A DNA stretch of 64,000 nt, taken from assembly GCF_007431345.1 (NCBI RefSeq), contig NZ_CP041730.1:1364001-1428000 (forward strand), read 5' to 3'. This DNA is from Chitinimonas arctica. Its GTDB lineage: Bacteria > Pseudomonadota > Gammaproteobacteria > Burkholderiales > Chitinimonadaceae. Shown here piece after piece: positions 16,064 through 28,038 of this stretch. Under the pieces are notes generated by a model. It made no database searches. It was not told the origin of the DNA and saw only the letters and a list, made by a program, of their open reading frames with translations. The position numbers and the translations under genes are program-made. The first letter of the stretch is position 1. Each line of letters opens with the position of its first letter.

Positions 16064-18898
16064 TCAAAACACGCTCACCAGTTTTTCCTTATGCAGTTCA
16101 AAGCCGTGCATACGCGCCAGGGCTTCGATCTCGCGCACCTGGCGGGTAGTGACCGCGCCCTTGCTGAAGTCCGACTTGATCCCGGCCAGCCCCAGCAGCA
16201 GCGTTTCACCGGCGCAGGCGTAGACCTGGCCACGGCCGAGCTGGATGCCGGGCAGGTCGAACTCGGGATTGTGCGGCAAACCCACCACCCCGCCGCGAAT
16301 CAGCCGCAGACCGTTGGCCTGGCTGGGCAGGTCGCGCACTACATCGCCGGGAATGGCGATATCGCTGATCAGCACCGGCTTGTGGTCGGCGAAATGGCTG
16401 GCATCCAGGAAGGGTTTGCTGCTGTTGGAAGCACTGACGACGATATCGGCCTGCCGGCAGGCGCTCGTCTCCTCGCTGCACACCAGCCGTCCCTCCGCCA
16501 TCAGGCAATCGAATGCGGAGGCACGGGCCTGGACCGCATCGGCACCATCGCGCAAGGCCCGTTGATAGTGCTGCACGAAGCGTTGCTTGAAAGGGCCGCC
16601 ATGGGTCGCTTCGCCATCGGCGTGTTCGCTCAGGTCGAGCAGGACATATTCGGCGACCGCCGCCAGGCGCGAGGCGGCGCCCGTCCGGCCCACCAGGCTG
16701 AGGCGAGCGCATTCATGGGCGACCAGGGCGGCATGCACCATGCCGATATTGCCGGTAGCGCCCACCACCGCCACATGCGCCTCGGCCAGGTCGAGGCCAT
16801 GCGCCTGGGCGGTGTGGCGCAGGGTAGCCAGGCTGGTGGCCACGGTCAGCGCATTGCCGGAGGTGACGGCCGGGAACTGATGGTCGAACTCGCTGCAGTT
16901 GGCCGTGACGATGGAGGTGTAGCCGCCGAAACCGACCATGGAACAGCCATCCTGGCGAGCCAGCTCATAAGCGCTCAGTACTTGCTTGCGGATGCTGTCG
17001 GACTTGTTGAAGCGGATATCGTCCTCGATCGTTTCGGCATCCATCAGGATGCCGTACAGCACGATCTCCACCTGCTTGCCCAAGGGCGAGCGTACCTGAC
17101 GGCGGACGATGCGCTGCGGCTCCAGCGCTGCCTGGATCTGCTCGCGCAGGCGGCCCAGCTGCTCCTCGTCGAAGGCGGCCAGGGAAGGGTCCCATTCCAC
17201 CAAGCTGGCGCTATCGATCAGATGGGCGATAAATCCGACCTTTTCCATCGCTTCGCCGCCATCCGGCTCGCGCCGTGGATGGGCCAGCGGCGCGGCTGCC
17301 GGCAGGGGCTGGCTGCCGGACTTGCCCGGTTCGATCAAATAGGCCAGCAGGCCGGATACATCCTCGCCGGCCAGCTCCCGGCAAAGGGCATCGAGGCCGT
17401 CGTGCACTTGCTGAATGTACTCCGGCCGGAAATAGGCCGATGGCTCCAGGCGCAACACGCCTCGCTTGCCCAATGAGGGCAGGACGCGGATCTGCCGGCG
17501 GTGCAGCAGATAACCGGCGCATATCATGCTCAGCATGCCGTCCTGGGCCAGGCTGGCCAGCACGGCGGACGGATGGTCGGCCAGCTCGTGCAACTCGACA
17601 CCCAGCATGGCGCCCTTGCCGCGCACATCCTTGATCACCCCGGGCCATTTGCGCTGCAAGGCCCGCAGCATCTCGAGCAAGGCGTTACCCAGTTGGGCGC
17701 AGCGGGCCGGCAGGCCATCGCGTTCGATGATCTCCAGCGTGCGCTTGGCCACGGTGGCCGACAAGTCGTCCTCGGCAAAGGTCGAGCTGTGCAGCATGCT
17801 GAATTCATTGCGGTAGCGATCGGCGGCAATGGCCAGGGCCGATATCTTGGCGTAGCCCCCGCCCAGCGATTTCGAGAAGGTCAGGTAATCGTTCGGCAGA
17901 CCTTGCGCCTGGCTTTCCACGAAGCTGCCGGAGCGGCCCAGGCCGCATTGGATCTCGTCGGCGATGATGGCCACTTCGGGATGCTCGGCCTTGACGCGCA
18001 GCAGCAGGGCACGCCGTTCGGGACTCAATTCGATGATGCCGCCCTCGCCCTGGATGGGTTCGTAGATCAGCGCCGACATGGTGTTGAAGTACTTGGTCTC
18101 CAAGCGCAGCGGGGCGAAGGCGAATTGGTGGTAGCACTGGCGCCGGTCCTGCAGCAAGGCTTCGAAAGCGGCACAGTCGTCTATGAATACCGCGTCGGCG
18201 TTATTGCGGATAAACGGCAACCGGGCGTCGCGGTTCCAGGTCAACGCCAGCGAGCCACGGGTCTTGCCGTGGAAAGCGCCCTTGAAGGCGGCCACGAAGT
18301 CGTTGCGGTTGAAAGCCTGCTGGTTGCGATGCGCCAACGCGGTCAGCAGGGCATCCAGATCTTCCAGCGGCTCTTGCTTGAGCACGCGTTCGCATTGCTG
18401 CAGAAAGTCGTCGTCGATTTCCAGCTCGCCCCGCTCCAGCTTGATCTGCAAGGTCCGCACGGTGGCCGTCGCCGCCTCTGCCATCGCCTGCAGGCGGCGG
18501 CTGTATTCGTACTGGGCATGCTTGAGCGCCGCTTCCACCGCCTCGGTGCCGGTATTGAGCACGACAATCCGATAGTCGCGCCCGCCATGCTGTTTCAGGC
18601 TGTGCGCCAAGGTATCGCGCAGCATGGCGGTCTGGCCGCGCCGCGAACCCTGCACGTGGATGGGCCGGCCGGCCGCCACGCACTGCTCCAACACCTGGCG
18701 GATTTCGCTGTTGTTATGCCCCAGCAAGGTGGAACCGAAGCCCCCCACCAGATCCAGCACCGGCGTGGTGCCTTCGCCCTCGTCGCCGTCCTCCATATAG
18801 AGCAGGTCGCCCTCGGCCCGGCTGAAATCCACCAGCAAGCCGGCGGCCTGCAACAACGCTTCCTTACCCATCACACTTTGACCGACCAGCTTTTCCAT
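16064..18898 (-). CDS. tamH: TamH-like fusion: class III aminotransferase plus acyl-thioester reductase
   Basis: A 944-residue two-domain enzyme. Residues ~40-500 are a class III PLP aminotransferase (LNTGTEAVEAALKHA, IIADEIQCGLGRSG, LTFSKSLGGG with the PLP lysine). Residues ~560-940 form a Rossmann reductase with VVGATGNIGMVHA, resembling acyl-ACP reductases. Together they would reduce a fatty acyl thioester to the aldehyde and transaminate it to the amine, as proposed for TamH. PigE of Serratia has the same pair of activities on a different substrate. AGGAAG precedes the ATG by 6 nt. The chain passed on is presumably the TamA-bound acyl group. Confidence 0.9.
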   Translation of the reverse strand: MEKLVGQSVMGKEALLQAAGLLVDFSRAEGDLLYMEDGDEGEGTTPVLDLVGGFGSTLLGHNNSEIRQVLEQCVAAGRPIHVQGSRRGQTAMLRDTLAHSLKQHGGRDYRIVVLNTGTEAVEAALKHAQYEYSRRLQAMAEAATATVRTLQIKLERGELEIDDDFLQQCERVLKQEPLEDLDALLTALAHRNQQAFNRNDFVAAFKGAFHGKTRGSLALTWNRDARLPFIRNNADAVFIDDCAAFEALLQDRRQCYHQFAFAPLRLETKYFNTMSALIYEPIQGEGGIIELSPERRALLLRVKAEHPEVAIIADEIQCGLGRSGSFVESQAQGLPNDYLTFSKSLGGGYAKISALAIAADRYRNEFSMLHSSTFAEDDLSATVAKRTLEIIERDGLPARCAQLGNALLEMLRALQRKWPGVIKDVRGKGAMLGVELHELADHPSAVLASLAQDGMLSMICAGYLLHRRQIRVLPSLGKRGVLRLEPSAYFRPEYIQQVHDGLDALCRELAGEDVSGLLAYLIEPGKSGSQPLPAAAPLAHPRREPDGGEAMEKVGFIAHLIDSASLVEWDPSLAAFDEEQLGRLREQIQAALEPQRIVRRQVRSPLGKQVEIVLYGILMDAETIEDDIRFNKSDSIRKQVLSAYELARQDGCSMVGFGGYTSIVTANCSEFDHQFPAVTSGNALTVATSLATLRHTAQAHGLDLAEAHVAVVGATGNIGMVHAALVAHECARLSLVGRTGAASRLAAVAEYVLLDLSEHADGEATHGGPFKQRFVQHYQRALRDGADAVQARASAFDCLMAEGRLVCSEETSACRQADIVVSASNSSKPFLDASHFADHKPVLISDIAIPGDVVRDLPSQANGLRLIRGGVVGLPHNPEFDLPGIQLGRGQVYACAGETLLLGLAGIKSDFSKGAVTTRQVREIEALARMHGFELHKEKLVSVF

Positions 18899-18956
18899 CT
18901 TTTCTTCCTCATCAAGCTTGGGGCGCGGCGTCAGTGCGTGCCGCGTATCGTTTTGT

Positions 18957-20129
18957 TTATTCGTCTTTGTCCTGCCGATAGGCCGCCGCCAGCCGCAGCT
19001 GGCGGGCCAGGTTGTTCTTCAGCACCTCGCTGGTACCGGAAAACACCTGGGCAGGCATGGCGTTGCGCAGCTGCCGCTCGATCTCGCCGCTGAGAATGCC
19101 TTGCGCGGCATGGATCTGGACGGCGGCCAGGCTGTTCTGCACGCAGGCGTCCGATACCAGCAGCTTGGCCATCGCGGCCGCACCGTTGTCGGGCTTGCCC
19201 TGGTCCAGCTGCCAAGCCGACTTGTAGAGGGCCAGCCGCGCCGATTCCAGCCGCAGGGACATATCGACGAGCTTGTGGCTGACCGCCTGGTAGCCGGCGA
19301 TGGCCTGGCCGAACTGATGGCGCGATTCGCTCCGTGCCACGCACAGCGCCAGCTGGCGCTGCATCACGCCCAGGTAGAGGGCGAACAGGCAGGTACGCTC
19401 CCAATCCATCGAAACCTGGAAGATCGGTCCGCCGCTGCCCTCGGCGCCGATACGGTCCTGTTCCGGAACCCACACATGTTCGAAGCGGATATCGCCCATC
19501 GCGGCGGTGCGCAGTCCCAGTTTTTCGTGCGGAACCGGGCTGATGCTGACGCCGGGAGTATTGGCGGCGAGGATGAAGGTGCTGAAATCGAAGTAGCGGT
19601 GACCCGGGCCGGTGCGGGCATGCACCAGCAGGAAATCCGCCACCGGGGCATTGGTGATGTAGCACTTGCTGCCGTTGATCACGTAGCCCGCACCCTCGCG
19701 TACCGCCCGGGTCTGCATGGCGAACACATCCGAGCCGGCTTCCGGTTCGGTGATGGCATGGGCGCCGATCAGTCCCTGCTGGATGCGCGGCAGCCAGCGG
19801 TCCAGCTGGGCAGGGCTGCCGTGTTTGAGCAAGGGTTGCAGGCAGGCGCACAGATGGGCGGCCAGGCCGAAAATCAGTCCGCTGTCCTGGCAATGCCGAC
19901 CCAATGCCTCCAAGGCCAGGGAAGCATCGAAGGCACCATAGCCGCGCCCGCCCCGCTCGCGCTCGATAAACAGGGTATCGAAGCGATGCCGGTGCAGTAC
20001 CTGCCAGAGCGGCCGCGAAAACTCGCCCGCCAAGTCACGCTGCTGCAGCTGCGGGTCGGCCAATTGCGCGGCGAGTTCGCCGATTTCCCGCTGGATGGCG
20101 GTTTGCTGATCGTTCAGTGAAAAATCCAT
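18957..20129 (-). CDS. pigA: PigA-like L-prolyl-PCP dehydrogenase
   Basis: A 390-residue acyl-CoA dehydrogenase-fold flavoenzyme. Motifs are AHAITEPEAGSDVFAMQT, YVINGSKCYITNAPVADF and the C-terminal VFSGTSEVLKNNLARQL. The PigA/RedW/PltE group oxidises L-prolyl on a peptidyl carrier protein by four electrons to pyrrolyl-2-carboxyl. Its length equals PigA (386), and the operon supplies the matching PCP and proline-adenylating enzyme. It is preceded by a 111-nt gap, the largest inside the pigment operon's first half, which could hold an internal promoter. Confidence 0.92.
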   Translation of the reverse strand: MDFSLNDQQTAIQREIGELAAQLADPQLQQRDLAGEFSRPLWQVLHRHRFDTLFIERERGGRGYGAFDASLALEALGRHCQDSGLIFGLAAHLCACLQPLLKHGSPAQLDRWLPRIQQGLIGAHAITEPEAGSDVFAMQTRAVREGAGYVINGSKCYITNAPVADFLLVHARTGPGHRYFDFSTFILAANTPGVSISPVPHEKLGLRTAAMGDIRFEHVWVPEQDRIGAEGSGGPIFQVSMDWERTCLFALYLGVMQRQLALCVARSESRHQFGQAIAGYQAVSHKLVDMSLRLESARLALYKSAWQLDQGKPDNGAAAMAKLLVSDACVQNSLAAVQIHAAQGILSGEIERQLRNAMPAQVFSGTSEVLKNNLARQLRLAAAYRQDKDE

Positions 20130-20240
20130 GGCTCACTCGATGGGAAGACTCAAAAATTTGTGAAGCCTGAAAGCTCAGTTCAGCACCAGGGAAACCCGGG
20201 TGTTAACCAGCCGTGAAATATCAACGTTTCCTTCGCTTTT

Positions 20241-23017
20241 TCATTCCACTCCCCCCGCCCTCGCCGCCGCGAGGGAGCCTCGCTGACGCTCGAACAGTGA
20301 CTCGTCCAGAGGCTCCTTGGGCGTTGCCGCGCTGGGAGAAGACTCCAGCAGCAAGTGGAAATTGATACCGCCGGTGCCAAAGGCATTGACCGCCGCCCGC
20401 CGAGGGCCGGCCACCGGCTCGGGCCAGGCTTGCGCGTCGGCAAGCGGATCGAAGCCGAGCTCCGCCAGCTGCAAGTGCGGATTGATGGGCGGCCGCAGGC
20501 GGTTGGCCGGCAGCCAGCCGCGTTCCATGGCCAGCACCACTTTGATGACGCTGGCCATGCCGGCTGCCGCGAAACAGTGGCCGAAACGGGTCTTCAGCGC
20601 GCCGAGCGGACGGCTACGGTCCGGCAGGGGCCGGTAGACCCGCGCCAATGACGCGATCTCGACCTGGTCGCCGATGCGGGTACCGGTGCCATGGGTTTCG
20701 ATAAAGTCGATGTGGTCGCCGTCATAAGCCACTTGGTCGAGCGCCCGCTGCATGGCTTTGATCTGGCCTTCGCTATTGGGCGCGATCATCGATTTGCTGT
20801 CGGTGCAGCCGGCCAGGGCCGTAATCAGCGCCCGCACCGGCGGGCCGTCGCCGGCACTGAGCGGACGGCGGCTCAATACCAGGGTGGCGGCGCCGTCGCC
20901 GGGGGTGAAGCCGTTGGCCTCGCTGCTGAAGGTGGCGATCAGGTCGGGCGCCAGCATGCGCTGCGAGGAACAGAGGCAGAGGTCATTGATATTGACCGGC
21001 AATTCCACCCCGCTGACCAGGGCCAGATCGCAGCGGCCGGCCCGCAGGCTATTGACCGCCAGGTCGATGGCCGCCAGCGAACCGGCACAGGCCGCCTCGA
21101 CCGCCACGCATTGCGCTTGCAGGCCAAATTGTTCCGCCACCAGGCGGCTGATACCGCTGGCCGCCAATTGCTCCAAGGCAGGGATATGGGCGGCTTGCTG
21201 GGCCAGGCGGCAGGCGACCGCGACCAGGCCGGCGCGGATGGCCGCATCGGACAGGCCTTGCATCACCGCGGTCTTGCGCAGGCTGTCTTCCACTTGCAGG
21301 CGGAAGTATTTGCAGGCGGCCAGCTTTTCGGCCGCCAAGGTCAGATTGGAGGCCGTCACGGCCAATACCCGCCCACCTAGCAATCGTCCCGCCAGGCCTT
21401 GGGCCGCCTCTTGCGCGGCGGTGCTGGCCGCCAACTGGGGCGCGCCGTAGCCCTGGCCGGCCAGGTCGGCCTGCACCCGCTCCAGCCATCCCAAGGGCAG
21501 TGCCGAGGCGCGGCCGATGTAATAGCTGCCCGGCTCCGCCGGATCGTCGTGGCGATACACCTGCGGCAGGAAGCGTGGCCCTTCCAGTGCGCTGAAGCTG
21601 TCGGCCGGACCGACCAGATAGTCCCAGTACTCGTCCAAACCCGCCGCCTGGCCGAAACAAGCTCCCATGCCCAACACGGCGATGTCCGCCCGATCCACGG
21701 CGGGTGCGGCTTCGACCGCGCCCGGAAACTCGCTGCTCAAGCGCACACCGAAGGCGCTGCCGCGCAGATCCTCGCCGGCTACCAGGGTGGCGATCCGGCC
21801 CTCGCCCAGCGGGATGGCCTGGCTGGGCAGCAATAGATTGAGCAGATCGTTGAAGCGCCGCGCCACCGGCTCATCGGCCGTGCGCGAAGGGGGAACCTGG
21901 CGATGGCGCATCACCAACAGCGCCTTGACCAAGCCGGTCAACACGCTGGCGGCATAGGTATAGCCGGTGGTGTTCTGCGCCGCGCCCCAGTAGCACATGC
22001 GCAGCGGGTCGCTGCGATAGACGGCGGCGGCCGTGGCGGCCAGCATATTGGCGTAGCGTGCCTCGCAGCAGTTGCGCAGCATATCGACGTAGACCAGGTC
22101 GCGATCGCATAGCGCCGTCCGTTGTGCCGCCAGGCCGGCTTCGTCACCGGGCTGGCAAGCGTAGAGGCCGTCCAGATAGGCCAGCGCACGCGGCTCCGGC
22201 GCGTGGCAAGCCTTCAATACCAGGGCGCAAGCACCTTCGCCTATGCCGCCCAAGCCATCCTCGGCAAACGTCGCCCCCTGTTGGCGAACGGCAATGCCCT
22301 GGCTGGACAGCACATCCAGCATCAATTCGGATTCCACCCCCTGGGCAGCCAGCAACAGCACCGCCCGCGCCCTGCCCTGCCGCAGCGATTCGCATGCGGC
22401 CAGCAGCGCCTGGATACCGGCCCCATCCAGCGATTCCAGCGCCATGGATTGACCGCGCAACTTGAAGAATGCTGCGATGCGGGCCGGGATGGAGCTGGCC
22501 ATCTCACCGACCTTGTCATGCGAAGTGGCCGAGAAATCCCGTTGCAGTCCCTGCCTCAGTTGCGCGGCCAGGCGCTCGGACGGATCGCCCGCCGACGGCC
22601 CCCCCAACGTTTCCGCTTCGCCTTCCGCCACGGCGGCAGCGGCGAACTCCACCGCCAATTGCTGTGCATGGATGCGGGCGAAATTCTCATAGCCGCGATT
22701 CAAACCAAAGCCGGTGCAAAAGATCACGTCGGTGAATTCGGCGTCGATACCGCCCTCGGCCAGACCGGCTTGCTCCAAGGCCTGCTGGGCCATTTCGAAC
22801 AGATGCAGCTGGATGGTATTGATGGAATCGCGATAGATGGGCGGGATGCCGAATTGGGCCAAGCCGGCCTGGACCGGCCCCATGCGCCGTAGCGCTTCGG
22901 TTGCCGGTGCGGGTGCTTGCAGCCGCTGCCAAAAGGCATCGGGGTGTTCAATGCCGCCATACCGGCAGGCCATGCCCACCACGGCCACGCTCGCCTGGGT
23001 CACGGAAGCTTGCGGCA

Positions 23018-23018
<1 letters not shown>
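20241..23018 (-). CDS. pigJ: PigJ-like double ketosynthase
   Basis: A 925-residue protein with two tandem beta-ketoacyl synthase domains. The second (~residues 440-900) has a full active site: VEAACAGSLAAIDLA (Cys), ETHGTGTRIGDQVE (His) and LKTRFGHCFAAAGM (His). In the first (~10-430) the nucleophile position reads ESLDGAGIQALLAA with no Cys, so it is a catalytically dead partner like a chain-length factor. PigJ takes the pyrrolyl group from the PCP and extends it with malonyl on the PigH ACPs. The true start is the ATG at 23018, which shares one base with the PigI-like stop (TGATG). Confidence 0.92.
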
Positions 23019-24610
<1,592 letters not shown>

Positions 24611-24700
24611 TACGATCTTCCCGAGGAGTCGGGCCCGGCGATGGCCCGGTATTGAAGTCGATACCAGCCCGCGCCGCCGCGCGGGCCGTCAGGCGTTTCT

Positions 24701-26602
24701 CTAGTGCTTGGCCAGCAGTTGGTTTTCGTGCGCCGACTCGGTAAAGATGGCGATGGCCTGGTCCAGGTCTTCCTGGGTATGGGTGGACAGCACGCTGATA
24801 CGCAGGCGGGCATCACCCACCGCTACCCCCGGGAACACCACGGTCTGGCAGAACAGGCCACGCTGGCGCACCGAGCGGCCCATGGCCATGGTCTTCTGCT
24901 CATCGCCGATCACGATGGGGATGACCGCGCTTTCGCTGTGCTCGGTATTGAAACCGGCTGCCTGCAAGGCACTGCGCAGATAGCGGATATTCGCCCACAG
25001 CTTGGCCAGCCGTTCCGGCTCCTGCTCCATCAACTCCACCGAACGGATCAAGCCGGCCGCCACGCCGGCCGGGATGGTGGCGGCGAACACATAGGAGTTG
25101 GCGTAGAAGCGCAGGTAGTCGATCACCTCGCGGTCGCCCACCACGAAGCCGCCCATGCCGGCCAGCGCCTTGCTCATGGTGCCGACCTCCAGGTCCACTT
25201 CATGGCACAGGCCGAAATGCTCGGCCGTACCGGAACCGCGCTTGCCCAGCACGCCGGTGGCGTGGGCATCGTCGATCAGCAAACGTGCGCCGTACTGCCG
25301 GGCAAGTTCCACCATCTGCGGCAAGCGGGCGATATCGCCATGCATGCTGAATACACCGTCGGCCACGATCAACTTGCCACCCGAGCGGGCATCGGCCTTT
25401 TGCAAGGCGGTTTCCAGCGAGGCCATATCGTTGTGCTGGTAGATGCGCCGCGCGGCACCGGACAGCTTGCAGCCGTCCTGGATGCTCATATGGTTGTACA
25501 CATCGCTGATCACCGTATCGTTGCCGCCCAACAAGGCCGAGATCACGCCGACATTGGCGGAGTAGCCGGATGGGAAAACGATGCAGGCCTCCCGCCCCTT
25601 GAATGCGGCCAGCTTGGCTTCCAGCTCCAGGTGCAGGGTATTGGTGCCGCCGATCAGGCGACAGCCGGTATTGGTCGCGCCATAGCGCTGGGTGGCATCG
25701 ACGATGGCCTCGATCACACGCGGATCGTTGGCCAGTCCCAGGTAGTTATTGGATGCGAACATCAGGAACTCGCGTTCCATGCCGCTGAATTCGTCAAAGA
25801 TCACCGCCCGGTTGGTACAGGCGCTGCGGAAGGGCATGCCGTACCAGAACAGGCCCTTGTCGGTGCGGTCACGCAGGAAGGGAGCGAAGCGATCCACTTT
25901 GGCAAACAGATCGCGGCTGCTGTCGCCGACGAAATCGCGCATGGTGAGCTTGTCGAAATCGACCTGTTCCTCGGCTACCGGCACCTTGTCCGCAACGACG
26001 TCCGCCGCCTCGGCCACGGACAAGCGGTCGGACGCGCCATCCAGCAGAGGATGGCGGCTGAATCGCTCGATCAGGCACCCCAGTGTCTCCAGACCTTCCG
26101 CGTCCACGGTAGCCGGCAGGCTGAACAGCTTGTTCAGATCGCCCACGATATAGGCCAGCATGATGGAATCGACACCCAGTTCTTCCTGCAACAGCGCTTC
26201 CGGCGGCAGATCGGCCAGGGCGTACTGGGTATGCTGCCGGACCACGTCCAGCACCACGGCACGCCCGATCGCATAGGCATCCACCGGCATTTCGCCCTGC
26301 CCTTCCTCGGCCTGCAGCCGTGCCAGTACTTGCGCGGCATCGCTACGCAGTGCATAGGGGCTGAAGCGTTCGATCAGCATGGCCAAGGTTTCCACGCCCT
26401 GGATACCGATGGTCTGCGGCACCTGGAACAACTTGTTCAGATCCGCACCGATGGTGGCGATCATGATCGAATCGATACCCAGCTCCTCCTGCAATAAGGC
26501 AGTGGCGACCAGATCCTCGGCGGCGTAGCGGGTGTGCGTCCTGACGACGCTGAGGATCAGTTCTTCCTTGTCCGATCGCGAGGCGATGGCTTGTTCGTTC
26601 AT
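24701..26602 (-). CDS. pigH: PigH-like ACP-ACP-oxoamine synthase
   Basis: A 633-residue protein with two N-terminal acyl carrier domains (Ser45 in ELGIDSIMIA and Ser146 in ELGVDSIMLA). An alpha-oxoamine synthase domain follows (~240-630), with NNYLGLANDP, DDAHATGVLG and the PLP lysine in TMSKALAGMGGF. This is the PigH architecture. Malonyl on the ACPs is condensed with the pyrrolyl group by PigJ, and the synthase then joins it to serine to make the second ring (4-hydroxy-bipyrrole methanol). The two ACPs are near repeats of each other, probably to raise flux. Confidence 0.95.
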   Translation of the reverse strand: MNEQAIASRSDKEELILSVVRTHTRYAAEDLVATALLQEELGIDSIMIATIGADLNKLFQVPQTIGIQGVETLAMLIERFSPYALRSDAAQVLARLQAEEGQGEMPVDAYAIGRAVVLDVVRQHTQYALADLPPEALLQEELGVDSIMLAYIVGDLNKLFSLPATVDAEGLETLGCLIERFSRHPLLDGASDRLSVAEAADVVADKVPVAEEQVDFDKLTMRDFVGDSSRDLFAKVDRFAPFLRDRTDKGLFWYGMPFRSACTNRAVIFDEFSGMEREFLMFASNNYLGLANDPRVIEAIVDATQRYGATNTGCRLIGGTNTLHLELEAKLAAFKGREACIVFPSGYSANVGVISALLGGNDTVISDVYNHMSIQDGCKLSGAARRIYQHNDMASLETALQKADARSGGKLIVADGVFSMHGDIARLPQMVELARQYGARLLIDDAHATGVLGKRGSGTAEHFGLCHEVDLEVGTMSKALAGMGGFVVGDREVIDYLRFYANSYVFAATIPAGVAAGLIRSVELMEQEPERLAKLWANIRYLRSALQAAGFNTEHSESAVIPIVIGDEQKTMAMGRSVRQRGLFCQTVVFPGVAVGDARLRISVLSTHTQEDLDQAIAIFTESAHENQLLAKH

Positions 26603-26668
26603 TGCGCAGTCCTTGTGCGTTGGCCGCGCCGGCCATGCGGGCAGCGGCGCGGTAGGTAATAGCGAAGC

Positions 26669-27775
26669 TCAGAGAGAGTTGGTTTCCAGCGGCGAATCGG
26701 CGGCCTGCGGCACCAGCTGGATCGGAATGGTCGGCGCTGCCGGCGCCGGACGATTCTCGGCTGCATCACGGATCAGCTTGTCGCGCAGGCGCAGGTAGTA
26801 GGCGTTGACCTTATCGACCGGAATCAGGTTATTGGCCTTCAGGCTGGAGGCACGCGGCCACTGGCCTTCGATGGCTTCCAGGTCCTTCGCCTGCTGGATA
26901 AAGCGCTCCATGCGGCACATCATCCAAGGTCGCAGACGGCGCCAGAGTGGGATGGGCAAGGGTTTGAAGAAGGGGAACAGCAAGTCCTTCTTCGGCTCCT
27001 GGTAGCAGAAGCAGACCCAGGTGTTCTCATCGTCGATGGGCGTGGCGACCAGATAGACATCGAACACGTCATTGCGGATCTGCACCAGGTTGGGCATCAG
27101 CACATCCACGCCGATGCGCCAGCCGCGCTGCCAGGGGAACTTGGCCTCCAGCGTTTCCTGGGCCGAACGATCATCATCGGGACGCAGGATAAAATCGCTG
27201 GTGATCAAATGGCCGTCGATGGAACAGCGGAACTCGTCCACCCGGCCGCCCTTGGGGTCCCAGATATTCAGGAAAGAGCCCTTGTGCACGAAAGGCACGT
27301 GGTACACCTCGCAGACGCTTTCGACGTAGCGGGTGTAATGGATGGGCGCATCCCAGCCGTACAGGGAGGTGAAGCCCTTGTACTCGGAGAAGTTGGTGAA
27401 CATCGGCACTTCGGGATAGCTGTCCTGCGGCTCGCCATTCCAGAGCCAGACCAGGCCATGCTGTTCATGCACCTTGTAGGACGGCACCTGCATGGTGCGG
27501 GGAATGACGCCGCACTTGCCCAGTACCGGCATGTGCACGCATTTGCCCTGCTGGTCATACTGGAAGCCGTGGTAAGGGCAGGCGATGGCGTCGCCATGCT
27601 GCTTGCCCTTGCTGAGCAAGACCCCCTTGTGCGCACAGCGATCCTGCAGGCAGGCGACCTGCCCCTCGGTGTCGCGGTACAGCACCAGCTTCTTGCCCAG
27701 CCGCATGATGCCGACCGGCTTGTCGCGCTTTACATCCTGACCACGTATTACGGCGTACCACTGGTTGGGTATCAT
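26669..27775 (-). CDS. RedG-type Rieske non-haem iron oxygenase
   Basis: A 368-residue Rieske oxygenase. The [2Fe-2S] site is C47-x-H49 (CAHKG) and C66-x2-H69 (CPYHG). The mononuclear iron ligands H159 and H164 lie in CEVYHVPFVH. Relatives in prodiginine clusters (RedG, McpG, MarG) close carbocycles by C-C bond formation rather than hydroxylation. Here it could cyclise the alkyl chain onto the bipyrrole or desaturate/hydroxylate it; the exact reaction is inference. It needs an external electron supply, since no ferredoxin or reductase gene is in the operon. ATGA overlap with the PCP gene indicates coupled translation. Confidence 0.88.
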   Translation of the reverse strand: MIPNQWYAVIRGQDVKRDKPVGIMRLGKKLVLYRDTEGQVACLQDRCAHKGVLLSKGKQHGDAIACPYHGFQYDQQGKCVHMPVLGKCGVIPRTMQVPSYKVHEQHGLVWLWNGEPQDSYPEVPMFTNFSEYKGFTSLYGWDAPIHYTRYVESVCEVYHVPFVHKGSFLNIWDPKGGRVDEFRCSIDGHLITSDFILRPDDDRSAQETLEAKFPWQRGWRIGVDVLMPNLVQIRNDVFDVYLVATPIDDENTWVCFCYQEPKKDLLFPFFKPLPIPLWRRLRPWMMCRMERFIQQAKDLEAIEGQWPRASSLKANNLIPVDKVNAYYLRLRDKLIRDAAENRPAPAAPTIPIQLVPQAADSPLETNSL

Positions 27776-28038
27776 TTTCCGCTCTCTCCGTCAGCCAATC
27801 TAAAGATCAATTCCTCCAGCCTGACCACGCTGTGAAAATTCGCCGGGTGAATCTCCTCCAGGGGAATCCGTATCCGGTACTCCGTCGATATGAAATCGAC
27901 GATGTCGAACACCGAGACGGAATCGAGGATATTCAGCTCCATCAGCGGCGTTTCCACCGTCAGCTGCTTATCGCCGTCCAGAAAGCTGCGCGAGATAAAA
28001 CCCAGCAGCTTTCCGGAGAAATCATGTAGGGATGGCAT
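27772..28038 (-). CDS. pigG: PigG-like peptidyl carrier protein
   Basis: An 88-residue stand-alone carrier protein beginning MPSLHDFSGKLLGF. The phosphopantetheine serine is Ser40 in LNILDSVSVFDIVDF. It would hold L-proline (loaded by the PigI homologue) during oxidation to pyrrole by the PigA homologue. The ATG at 28038 has AGGA 5 nt upstream and lies inside the last codons of tamA (17-nt overlap). The stop overlaps the Rieske start by 4 nt. The longer open frame upstream is a shadow of tamA. Confidence 0.9.
   Translation of the reverse strand: MPSLHDFSGKLLGFISRSFLDGDKQLTVETPLMELNILDSVSVFDIVDFISTEYRIRIPLEEIHPANFHSVVRLEELIFRLADGESGK

Noticed and set aside
17501..19093. 530-codon plus-strand open frame
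   Set aside because: Antisense shadow of the TamH-like gene, with no family motif and His/Gln-rich composition.
24704..26497. 597-codon plus-strand open frame
   Set aside because: Antisense shadow of the PigH-like gene; no domain or ribosome site.
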